Shown: piece by piece, positions 1 to 5,782 of the stretch | Position numbering within the stretch: the first letter of the stretch is position 1 | Layout of the letters: the number at the start of each line of letters is the position of its first letter | Assembly: GCA_946531785.1 (NCBI GenBank) | Contig: CAMNAT010000096.1 | Span: 1-7,420, forward strand | Reading direction: 5' to 3' | DNA length: 7,420 bases | Source of the DNA: an uncultured Oscillospiraceae bacterium | GTDB taxonomy: Bacteria > Bacillota > Clostridia > UBA1381 | Program-made: the position numbers and the translations under genes | The notes under the pieces: model-generated | What the model was told of the DNA's origin: nothing | Seen by the model: the letters and a program-made list of their open reading frames with translations, nothing else | Database searches by the model: none

Positions 1-702
1 CTGAACCTTCCGTTCCTTATGATCGGATTAAAGCAGCTCGGAAAAGGCTTTTTCGTCCGCGGGATATACGGCATGATAGTCTTCTCGCTGCTGCTCGTTG
101 TATTCGAGCACTACTTCAGCGAGGCGACCGAGCAGACGCTGCTGGCGGTCGTGTTCGGCGGCATTATACTCGGCGGCGGTGTGGGTATCGTGCTCCGATT
201 CGGCGGATGCCTTGACGGAACAGAGATAATTGCGCTCCTTATCAGCAAGCGCACATCGTTCTCTACAGGACAGATAATATTGTTTGCAAACATTATCATC
301 TACTCAGTTGCCGGGATATTGTTCGGCTGGGACAGAGCCATGTACAGCCTGCTTACATATTTCATAACCTTCAAGGTGATAGACCTTGTCGAAGAAGGTC
401 TTGAACAAGGCAGAGCGATAATGATAATAACCGATAACGGCAGCAAACTGGCGGAAGAGATATACCGCCGGCTTGGCAGGACCTGTACCATGATCGAAGG
501 AAACGGACTTGTAAGCGGAAAAAAAGATGTTCTCTACTGCGTAATAACCCGAATGGAGATCTCCGCGATAAAGCGGATAGTACACGCCAGTGACTTCAGC
601 GCGTTCGTTACGGTCACCGACCTTTCCGAAATAATCGGCAATCACATAAAACGGAGCGACTCGGAGGTTCTCGGAAATAACGAAACAGCAGATCCGTCTT
701 AA
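1..702 (+). CDS. YitT family membrane protein with C-terminal DUF2179 domain (5'-partial)
   Basis: The reading frame is open from base 1 (L-N-L-P-F-L before the first ATG at 19) to TAA at 700-702, so 233 residues are visible. ATG 19 is not the real start: the N-L-P-F-L-x-I-G-x-K-x-L-G-K run is an internal conserved part of YitT proteins, so roughly the first 50-60 residues and the first membrane helix are outside the window. Several hydrophobic helices follow, including the conserved glycine-rich stretch (G-G-G-V-G-I-V-L-R, then G-G-C-L-D-G-T-E-I) near bases 170-230. From about base 409 a soluble DUF2179 domain begins (G-R-A-I-M-I-I, then Y-C-V-I-T-R-M-E, then F-V-T-V-T-D near 600-625). The family is common in Firmicutes and its molecular function is not established; it is an integral membrane protein, and the DUF2179 domain is thought to sense a ligand. 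The gene converges on the phosphate cotransporter gene with only 25 bases between the stops. Family assignment is firm; function is unknown. Confidence 0.93.
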   Translation: MNLPFLMIGLKQLGKGFFVRGIYGMIVFSLLLVVFEHYFSEATEQTLLAVVFGGIILGGGVGIVLRFGGCLDGTEIIALLISKRTSFSTGQIILFANIIIYSVAGILFGWDRAMYSLLTYFITFKVIDLVEEGLEQGRAIMIITDNGSKLAEEIYRRLGRTCTMIEGNGLVSGKKDVLYCVITRMEISAIKRIVHASDFSAFVTVTDLSEIIGNHIKRSDSEVLGNNETADPS

Positions 703-727
703 GATTATCGCGGCGATTCGCATACTT

Positions 728-2482
728 TCATTCTGCCGCTAACCTGTATTTCTGTCCGTAAGCAAGGTAACTCTCAACAAACTGCGGTGACCTTTCTGCT
801 TTCAAGCCGCTGAGATAATCATGGCTGTTCATACTCGACTTTGATATCTGAATAATGGATACTGCAATATTTGAGCAATGATCGGACACTCTCTCACAGT
901 TTATCAGCAGATCGGATAGGTAAACACCAAGCTCCGGACTGCATTCACCTTTGCGAAGCCTTTCAATATGCTTATCTTTTATCGTTTTGGTGAGATCATC
1001 GATGACCTCTTCAAGAGGTTCAACATTGAACGCCATAACAGGATCTTCTGCGGAAAACGCTTTCACAGTTATTTCAGATATTTCGGTCAGCGCAGCGAAG
1101 AGCGTGGTAAAATCGTTTTTTGCATTTTCGGAGAACTCCTGACCGCTTTCCTTCATTTCCCTGCCGGTCTCTATCATATTGATAGCGTGATCGCTGATGC
1201 GTTCAAAGTCACTGATACAATGGAAAAGCTCTGTGACAATACGACTGTCATGATCTGTCAGGCTGACCGATGACAGCTCTAAAAGGAATGTTGACAGCTT
1301 ATCCTCCATATCGTCTAGCATCTGCTCCTTATCCTCAATGCTTTGAACCGCTTTATCATTGATATCAAACATCGCCGTCATAGCCTCCTGCAAGGCCTCC
1401 TTGGCAGTGAGCGCCATTTCGACAGTTCTTTCTCTACACTGCGAAACAGCAAGTGGCGGTGTGGATATCAAGCGCTTATCAAGCAGAACGCTCTTTTCTT
1501 TCCCCTTTGAATCCGGTATGATCCTGTTTGCCATCTTCACGAGCTGATCAGTGAATGGCAGAAGTATCAGGGTGGTAACCATGTTAAATATTGAGTGTAC
1601 GGCGGCTATTTCCACCGCACCGATAGGCTTATCCACAAAGCTGAAATGTATCATAGCATCAAATCCGTAGAATACGGCAAGGCAAATGACCGTACCTATG
1701 ATATTGAATGACATATGCACCACTGTCACACGCTTCGCATTCTTGTTTACACCGATAGAAGACAGAAGCGCCGTCACACAAGTACCGATATTCTGTCCCA
1801 TGATGATGGGGATAGCCATTCTGTAAGAGATTGTGCCTGTCAGTGACAGAGCCTGCAAGATACCAACAGATGCAGCTGAGGACTGTATCACGCCGGTAAA
1901 AACAGCGCCGAACAAAACGCTGAGAAGCGGATTTTCAAAAGCGGTCAGCAGTTTTGTAAACCACGCACTTTCCGCAAGAGGTGAGACAGCGTCCTTCATC
2001 AGCTCCATACCATACATCAACACCGCAAAACCCACCATAATCGTACCGATGTCCTGACGCTTCTTCTTTTTGCTCATCATGATCATAACGATGCCGACAA
2101 GGGCAACGATCGGCGCGAAGTTTTCAGGTTTTAGCATTGATATTAATATGTTGTCGCTCTTTATCCCAGCAGTACTGAGCAGCCACGCTGTCAGCGTTGT
2201 GCCAATGTTAGAACCCATGATAACGCCGACCGTCTGTTCAAGCTGCATGATGCCCGAATTGACAAGCCCCACCAGCATGACCGTCATTGCTGACGAGGAC
2301 TGCACAGCTATGGTGATGCCTGCACCGAGGGCAAGGCTCTTGAACGGATTGGATGTCATTTTCTTCAAGGTCGATTCCAGCTTGCCGCCGGCGATCTTTT
2401 CCAGACTCCGGGACATAACATGCATACCGAACAGGAAGAACGCAAGTCCTCCGCACATGGTACATATTGAAAAGATGTTCAT
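728..2482 (-). CDS. Na+/phosphate cotransporter (NptA/PNaS family) with C-terminal PhoU-like domain
   Basis: A 584-residue protein predicted to import inorganic phosphate with sodium across the cytoplasmic membrane. The N-terminal ~315 residues hold two inverted Na/Pi-cotransporter repeats. Each has the signature QSS motif (Q-S-S-S-A at 61-65, Q-S-S-A-A at 200-204), followed by an asparagine-glycine motif (G-S-N-I-G-T-T at 90-96, G-Q-N-I-G-T-C at 229-235). Residues from about 345 to 565 form a mainly helical, acidic PhoU-like domain, the usual tail of this bacterial subfamily, and the total length is typical. The start is fixed by GGAGG at 2490-2494, 7 bases upstream of ATG. The stop is TGA. 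It is the third gene of the operon, 25 bases after the kinase stop, and no promoter is visible in that gap, so expression should depend on the two-component operon promoter. No terminator is obvious in the 25-base gap to the convergent YitT gene. Transporter assignment is firm; phosphate as substrate is inferred from family and context. Confidence 0.94.
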   Translation of the reverse strand: MNIFSICTMCGGLAFFLFGMHVMSRSLEKIAGGKLESTLKKMTSNPFKSLALGAGITIAVQSSSAMTVMLVGLVNSGIMQLEQTVGVIMGSNIGTTLTAWLLSTAGIKSDNILISMLKPENFAPIVALVGIVMIMMSKKKKRQDIGTIMVGFAVLMYGMELMKDAVSPLAESAWFTKLLTAFENPLLSVLFGAVFTGVIQSSAASVGILQALSLTGTISYRMAIPIIMGQNIGTCVTALLSSIGVNKNAKRVTVVHMSFNIIGTVICLAVFYGFDAMIHFSFVDKPIGAVEIAAVHSIFNMVTTLILLPFTDQLVKMANRIIPDSKGKEKSVLLDKRLISTPPLAVSQCRERTVEMALTAKEALQEAMTAMFDINDKAVQSIEDKEQMLDDMEDKLSTFLLELSSVSLTDHDSRIVTELFHCISDFERISDHAINMIETGREMKESGQEFSENAKNDFTTLFAALTEISEITVKAFSAEDPVMAFNVEPLEEVIDDLTKTIKDKHIERLRKGECSPELGVYLSDLLINCERVSDHCSNIAVSIIQISKSSMNSHDYLSGLKAERSPQFVESYLAYGQKYRLAAE

Positions 2483-2507
2483 ATCATAACCTCCAAAACA
2501 TTCTTAA

Positions 2508-3812
2508 TTACTTAAATTCCACAGTGATGCTTGTCCCCACACCAACTGTACTTTCAACATTTATATCCGCACCGTGATGTTCTGCAATATGCCGAACGAT
2601 CGAAAGCCCAAGCCCTGTGCCGCCTTTTGCACGACTGCGACTTTTGTCGATACGATAAAAACGCTCGAATATCCGAGGTATACTTTCCCGCGGTATTCCG
2701 ATACCTGTATCCGTTACGGTCAGCTTCCTGCCGCTTATCTCGATTTCGATGTTACCGTACTCACGGTTATACTTTATCGCATTATCCACAAGGTTGTATA
2801 CAAGCTCGCCGATCTCATCCCTGTTTCCATTTATAGCTGTTCTTTCTCCGCTGACAGTGATCCTGATGCCACGGTTTTCCGCCTGCTGTAAAAGTCGATC
2901 CCGGCACTCCTCAGCAACGGCTTTCAGATCGACCTCTTCATCAAGCGGTGAATCATCAATGCTGTCAAGCTCGGAAAGTCTTAATATATCACCTATCAGT
3001 GCCAGCATACGGGCAGACTCCTTTTTGATCTTGCCCGCAAACTCCACGCTATCCTCACCTTGAGCCATACCTGATTCGATGAGTTCGGCATAACCCGAAA
3101 TGGATGTCAGCGGCGTTTTCAACTAATGAGATACATTTGCAGTGAATTCCTGCCGCATTTCGCTTTGCGTATTTCTTATATCGCGTATCTCCTCTACAAG
3201 CGGTACGACTTCCGGGTATATATCGGCATTGGTAACAGTCATATTCTTTTCGAGCATTTCAGGTATCCTTTTAAGCGGCGCTATCAGCTTTTCGGTCAGC
3301 TTGACCGATATAACGAGCGACAAGATGATTATGCCGATAACAATAAATATGATTATAAGCAAAGAATGTTCAAACAATGCAATGATAGAATCCGTCCGGA
3401 TAGAAACACGCAGTATACTGTTATCATTAAGTCTTACAGCATAATAGTGATCCTCGGTTCCAAGCGTATCAGAAAGACGGGTATCGCTGCCCGTTCCTGT
3501 TTCAGCGGCTGATATTATCTCCGGTCTGTCGAGGTGATTTGCCATTGTCAGCTGATCCGCATCACTTTCATACATAACATTACCGTATTTATCTATCAGC
3601 GTGATGCGAAAATCCTCTCCCGAAAACTTTTCAAGCTCGTCAGGCGAGGAGATTTTATCATAGCTGTCTGCTACAAGCCTGCATTCGTGAACGAGGTTTT
3701 CCTCTACCTCTCTGCGGAAAAATCCGTAATACGCAAAAGTGGTTATCGCTATGCCCACGATCGCCGTGATGATGCCCATATAAAACAAGCTGAGTACTAT
3801 CTTTCTTTCCAT
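2508..3812 (-). pseudogene. PhoR-type sensor histidine kinase interrupted by an in-frame TAG in the H-box
   Basis: Read as one frame this is a 434-residue membrane histidine kinase with a single amber codon at codon 230 (bases 3123-3125). Helix TM1 is at about residues 5-31, an extracytoplasmic sensor region at 32-144 and TM2 at 148-172, followed by a HAMP-like linker. Then comes the H-box, which reads N-V-S-H-stop-L-K-T-P-L where the family has S-H-E-L-K-T-P-L. The phospho-accepting His is residue 229, the last one before the stop. Downstream the catalytic domain is intact: N-box (N-L-V-D-N-A, Asn344), G1 (D-T-G-I-G-I-P from Asp368), F-box (F-E-R-F-Y from 382) and G2 (G-G-T-G-L-G-L from 397). 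GAG to TAG is a single transversion, and no other frame damage is visible, so this is either a very recent nonsense mutation, a sequencing error or a read-through stop. The gene starts at ATG 3812, one base after the regulator stop, with AAGGA inside the regulator's end. The downstream half could start only at TTG 3122, which has no ribosome binding site. Family assignment is firm; whether the gene works is open. Confidence 0.88.
3123..3125 (-). other. In-frame TAG replacing the conserved H-box glutamate codon
   Basis: On the minus strand the codons read GCA AAT GTA TCT CAT TAG TTG AAA ACG, i.e. A-N-V-S-H-stop-L-K-T. The frame is identical on both sides, so this is a substitution, not a frameshift. 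The position corresponds to the near-invariant Glu directly after the phosphorylated His in HisKA domains, whose codon GAG differs from TAG by one base. A truncated product would end exactly at the histidine and lack the ATP-binding domain. The other complete genes in the window end in TAA or TGA, so the window gives no independent case of TAG being used as a stop or as a sense codon. Confidence 0.92.
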
Positions 3813-3813
3813 A

Positions 3814-4482
3814 TCACTCGTCCTTATCCAGCTTATAGCCTACATTACGGACTGTTTTGATATATTTCCCGTATTCGCCGAGCTTGCTTCTCAGCGTTCG
3901 GATATGTACATCAAGAGTGCGCCCTGTGCTGTCATGTCCCCAAATCTTGTCAAGTATGTCATCACGCCGCAACACGATCCTCGGATTTATCAGAAACAGT
4001 TTAAGAAGTTCATATTCCTTATATGTGAGCTCCACATGCACATCTCCCGCTCTCACCGTCCGTGTATCCTCTGACATCAAGATATTCTCAAAACATAAAA
4101 CGCCGCTGTCGTTATTCTGAACACCTCGCAGCCTTGCCTTAACGCGGCTGACCATTTCCATAACGCTGAACGGCTTGCACATATAATCATCAGCACCCAT
4201 ATCAAGTCCTTTTACACGGTCAAGCTCAGTAGTCTTTGCCGAAATGATGATAACAGGTATTTTTGAAAAAGCAGCCTCTCTGCGGAGCTTGCCGAGTATC
4301 GTAAGCCCGTCATCATCGGACAGCATAATGTCAAGCAGTATCAGATCGGGAGTCTGTACTTTTATTGAATCATAAAAATCATTCGAATTTTCAAAGCACT
4401 GTACCTCATAGCCGCTCTTTTCAAGAGCATAGCTTTCAAGCTCTCTGATGCTCTCTTCATCTTCAACCACATATATAAGCAT
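3814..4482 (-). CDS. OmpR/PhoB-family response regulator
   Basis: A 222-residue DNA-binding response regulator, cytoplasmic, expected to be phosphorylated by the adjacent kinase. The receiver domain spans about residues 1-118: acidic pair E7-D8, phospho-acceptor D51 (L-L-D-I-M-L), switch S81 (I-I-I-S-A) and K103-P104-F105. The winged-helix OmpR-type output domain covers about 128-220, with L-T-Y-K-E-Y-E-L-L at its start, D-V-H-I-R-T-L-R-S-K-L in the recognition region and T-V-R-N-V-G-Y-K-L in the wing. ATG 4482 is supported by AGGAG at 4494-4498, and an extended -10 promoter lies just upstream. It is the first gene of the operon; its TGA is separated by one base from the kinase ATG, implying translational coupling. 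The proline usual after D-I-M-L is replaced by serine (D-I-M-L-S-D-D-D-G), a minor departure. With the transporter downstream, a PhoB/PhoP-like phosphate role is likely but inferred from synteny; the DNA target is not known from sequence. Confidence 0.95.
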   Translation of the reverse strand: MLIYVVEDEESIRELESYALEKSGYEVQCFENSNDFYDSIKVQTPDLILLDIMLSDDDGLTILGKLRREAAFSKIPVIIISAKTTELDRVKGLDMGADDYMCKPFSVMEMVSRVKARLRGVQNNDSGVLCFENILMSEDTRTVRAGDVHVELTYKEYELLKLFLINPRIVLRRDDILDKIWGHDSTGRTLDVHIRTLRSKLGEYGKYIKTVRNVGYKLDKDE

Positions 4483-4493
4483 ATATTATCACA

Positions 4494-4498
4494 CTCCT
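4494..4498 (-). promoter_or_regulatory. Ribosome binding site of the response regulator
   Basis: AGGAG on the minus strand with 11 bases to ATG 4482, a slightly long spacing. It begins only about 3 bases into the transcript predicted from the -10 box at 4508-4513, so the leader would be very short (about 19 bases). Confidence 0.7.
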
Positions 4499-4507
4499 GA
4501 TGATACC

Positions 4508-4536
4508 ATTATAACATAGTAATGTAAATTTGAACA
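4508..4536 (-). promoter_or_regulatory. Predicted extended -10 promoter of the two-component/phosphate transporter operon
   Basis: On the minus strand the -10 hexamer is a perfect TATAAT (4508-4513) preceded by TG with one base between (4515-4516), an extended -10. Seventeen bases upstream is a poor -35, TGTTCA (4531-4536). A strong -10 with a weak -35 is what is expected of a promoter activated by a bound regulator. The predicted start is near 4501. Two copies of TTTACAT flank or overlap the -35 (see separate entry), suggesting control by a DNA-binding protein, plausibly the operon's own response regulator. Confidence 0.75.
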
Positions 4537-4551
4537 GTACCGCTATGTAAA
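4522..4551 (-). repeat. Direct repeat TTTACAT x2 around the operon -35, candidate operator
   Basis: TTTACAT occurs at 4545-4551 and again at 4522-4528 on the minus strand, 23 bases apart, about two helical turns and so on nearly the same face of the DNA. The upstream copy lies just beyond the -35; the downstream copy is in the spacer between -35 and -10. An inverted pair ACATAG/CTATGT (4543-4548 and 4514-4519) overlaps these copies. OmpR-family regulators usually bind direct repeats near -35, so this is a candidate autoregulatory site; that is inference. Confidence 0.45.
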
Positions 4552-4592
4552 ATTGAGGTTAAATATAAAAGCGATACTCCCTGCAGGTAATT

Positions 4593-4604
4593 TTAACGCG
4601 TTAA
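4593..4604. repeat. 12-bp perfect palindrome TTAACGCGTTAA
   Basis: A perfect dyad lying between the DUF2798 terminator and the operon promoter, about 90-100 bases upstream of the predicted operon start. It has no loop, so it reads as a candidate protein binding site and not as an RNA hairpin. No regulator can be assigned. Confidence 0.4.
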
Positions 4605-4606
4605 CG

Positions 4607-4641
4607 AAAAAGCGGATCCAAATCAACGGATCCGCTTTTTT
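4607..4641 (-). terminator. Rho-independent terminator of the DUF2798 gene
   Basis: An 8-bp GC-rich stem (GCGGATCC at 4612-4619 pairing with GGATCCGC at 4628-4635) with an 8-base loop, extended by A-T pairs and ending in TTTTT on the minus strand. The stop codon TAA (4640-4642) runs directly into its A-side. It also has a T-run on the plus strand, so it could work in both directions. It separates the DUF2798 transcript from the pho-type operon, which starts about 100 bases further along the same strand. Confidence 0.9.
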
Positions 4642-5182
4642 ATCTGTTTTTAGCAAATGTCGCTTTGAATATCGTCCTTACAAGCGGCTGTATGAAGAAC
4701 AGCTGCGAGAACAGCGCAAACGGGAAATTGAAGCACACAAGCTTGAACCAGTTTGCAAGCAGTGTGAAGATATTAAAGCCCGTATAATACGGGTAATACA
4801 TCCACGCCGCAAGGAAGCTCATTGCCGGGCACATCAGGCATACGGTCGAGCAGATTATCGCTGTCTCGAACAGCACCGGATTCGTGGTCTTCATATCAAA
4901 GACATTGCACGCAAGCCCAAACGAGCAAGGGCTGCCCATAGCAATCTCTAATATGTACGCAAGGCAGAACTCCGTAAGTATGACCGCCCATATCGGCAGG
5001 TTTCTTCCGAACATATATACTCCGCCCATCTTGTTTATCGCTCCGAGCACGGTCCCCTCTCCAGTCACCGACATCAGCGTGCTTCCGTTTACCACATAAA
5101 GGTTATAGAACACAAACGCATGAACGGTTATGATGACCGTTATCAGAGCAAACATCATTCTTTCAAATTGGTTTTTCGGCAT
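4640..5182 (-). CDS. DUF2798 family membrane protein
   Basis: A 180-residue integral membrane protein of unknown function, with four likely transmembrane helices at about residues 8-31, 63-83, 104-128 and 137-165. The first half starts with the family's M-P-K-N-x-F-E-R motif and F-V-F-Y-N (23-27). The second half has C-L-M-C-P-A-M-S-F (115-123), N-F-P-F-A-L (152-157) and Q-L-F-F-x-Q-P-L-V-R (160-169), which I recognise as DUF2798 hallmarks. ATG 5182 is supported by AAGGAG at 5191-5196, 8 bases upstream. It has its own promoter and terminator, so it is probably monocistronic. Four cysteines lie in or near helices (73, 86, 92, 111) and two in C-L-M-C; whether they bind anything is unknown. Family assignment is good; no function can be given. 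Confidence 0.87.
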   Translation of the reverse strand: MPKNQFERMMFALITVIITVHAFVFYNLYVVNGSTLMSVTGEGTVLGAINKMGGVYMFGRNLPIWAVILTEFCLAYILEIAMGSPCSFGLACNVFDMKTTNPVLFETAIICSTVCLMCPAMSFLAAWMYYPYYTGFNIFTLLANWFKLVCFNFPFALFSQLFFIQPLVRTIFKATFAKNR

Positions 5183-5213
5183 TTTCTTTTCTCCTTCTGT
5201 TTTTTGCCTGAAT

Positions 5214-5243
5214 ATTTTACCACAGAAATCCGCTGTTTTTCAA
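5214..5243 (-). promoter_or_regulatory. Predicted vegetative promoter of the DUF2798 gene
   Basis: On the minus strand, -35 TTGAAA (5238-5243), an 18-base spacer and -10 TAAAAT (5214-5219), with TG one base before the -10 (extended -10). It is close to the sigma-A consensus and 31 bases upstream of the ATG, with the ribosome binding site between. Confidence 0.75.
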
Positions 5244-5428
5244 GCACGCAAGAAAACTTTGGGCAATAGGCGCATGATATGCGTAAAGCATACGATATTT
5301 TTATTTATATAGCGCATATTGATCATAAAACACATATTCACACAAAAAGGCAGCATCAACCCCTTTTTTGATGATATACAGTTTCCTGTAATATCAATAA
5401 TAAACAAAAAATACGGTTATTTATCCCG
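5244..5428. other. AT-rich divergent intergenic region with several short inverted repeats
   Basis: This is the part of the 305-base gap between the divergent DUF2798 and spoIIID genes that lies between their promoters. No open frame with a ribosome binding site and no tRNA-like fold is visible. It holds CGCAT-GAT-ATGCG (5271-5283), an overlapping CGTA...TACG (5282-5294), a second GCGCAT nearby (5312-5317), and CATCAA...TTGATG (5354-5359 with 5368-5373). None has the form of a proper terminator. They may be protein-binding sites. Confidence 0.5.
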
Positions 5429-5457
5429 TAATATTCCTGCCCGACGCCTCATATATT
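5429..5457 (+). promoter_or_regulatory. Predicted sigma-E (mother-cell sporulation) promoter of spoIIID
   Basis: The -35 element TAATATT (5429-5435) fits the sigma-E pattern [GT][AC]ATATT exactly. It is followed by a 14-base spacer and CATATATT (5450-5457), 7 of 8 matches to CATACA-T. In Bacillus subtilis spoIIID is a known sigma-E gene, so motif and gene identity agree. The predicted start is near 5464, about 24 bases before ATG. Confidence 0.8.
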
Positions 5458-5477
5458 GTACAGAAAATTTCTAATTT

Positions 5478-5482
5478 GGGGG
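5478..5482 (+). promoter_or_regulatory. Ribosome binding site of spoIIID, fixes start at ATG 5488
   Basis: GGGGG followed by TAGCT and ATG 5488. The frame is open upstream to a TTG at 5476, but that codon overlaps this site and adds only four residues absent from the family, so the ATG is the start. Confidence 0.75.
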
Positions 5483-5487
5483 TAGCT

Positions 5488-5745
5488 ATGAAGGACTATA
5501 TTGAAGATCGGGTGATCGAGATCTCGCAATACATAATCGATAACAACTCCACCGTCCGCGCTGCGGCAAAGGTGTTTAATGTCAGTAAAAGCACTGTACA
5601 TAAGGATGTGCATGAGCGGCTCCTGACCGTAAACCGCGATCTTTACCGGCGCTGCAAAGCGATCCTTGACAAAAACAAGGCCGAGCGGCATATCCGCGGC
5701 GGTATGGCGACCAAAGAAAAATATCTTAGTCAACGCGTCAATTAA
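5488..5745 (+). CDS. spoIIID: Stage III sporulation transcriptional regulator SpoIIID
   Basis: An 85-residue DNA-binding protein that, in the sporulating mother cell, activates and represses many sigma-E-dependent genes and prepares for sigma-K. The protein opens M-K-D-Y-I-E-D-R like the Bacillus protein (M-H-D-Y-I-K-E-R). It has a helix-turn-helix at about 20-45 with the nearly invariant V-S-K-S-T-V-H-K-D (32-40), and ends in the basic R-H-I-R-G-G-M-A-T-K-E-K-Y (67-79), the C-terminal DNA-binding helix of the family. B. subtilis SpoIIID is 93 residues, so length is normal. It is preceded by a sigma-E-type promoter and stands alone, facing a lipoprotein gene across a hairpin. It is strong evidence that the host forms, or descends from formers of, endospores. 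Confidence 0.97.
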   Translation: MKDYIEDRVIEISQYIIDNNSTVRAAAKVFNVSKSTVHKDVHERLLTVNRDLYRRCKAILDKNKAERHIRGGMATKEKYLSQRVN

Positions 5746-5752
5746 AGCAAAC

Positions 5753-5775
5753 GGGCTGCAGCACTGCTGCAGCCC
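5753..5775. terminator. Perfect hairpin between convergent spoIIID and lipoprotein gene
   Basis: GGGCTGCAGC (5753-5762) pairs perfectly with GCTGCAGCCC (5766-5775) around a 3-base loop, 8 bases after the spoIIID stop and 8 bases beyond the lipoprotein stop. No T-run follows on the plus strand. On the minus strand the downstream sequence GTTTGCTTT is a weak U-tract. It probably ends transcription of the minus-strand genes and may also protect the spoIIID transcript 3' end. Confidence 0.7.
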
Positions 5776-5782
5776 ATGTCGA

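Noticed and set aside
707..717. ATCGCGGCGAT inverted repeat between the YitT and cotransporter stops as a terminator
   Set aside because: The loop would be a single base and no T-run follows on either strand.
304..723. 139-residue minus-strand open frame opposite the YitT gene
   Set aside because: It is an antisense shadow: the plus-strand frame has clear YitT and DUF2179 motifs and this one has none.
2508..3122. Downstream kinase half as a separate gene starting at TTG 3122
   Set aside because: There is no ribosome binding site before TTG, and the segment lacks the phosphorylatable His. It reads as the second half of one interrupted kinase, although low-level re-initiation at the stop cannot be excluded.
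3123..3125. Selenocysteine or pyrrolysine recoding at the kinase stop
   Set aside because: Selenocysteine uses TGA, not TAG. Pyrrolysine at a site that is Glu throughout the family has no support in this window, and no associated genes or downstream structural element are seen.
4553..4951. 132-residue plus-strand open frame
   Set aside because: It lies opposite the DUF2798 gene, has no ribosome binding site or recognisable motif, and runs through the terminator. The minus-strand gene has family motifs, helices, promoter and ribosome binding site.
5354..5373. CATCAA...TTGATG hairpin as a terminator or small RNA
   Set aside because: The stem is only 6 AT-rich pairs, and no T-run follows directly on either strand.
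5476..5487. TTG 5476 as the spoIIID start
   Set aside because: It overlaps the GGGGG ribosome binding site and would add residues not found in the family.
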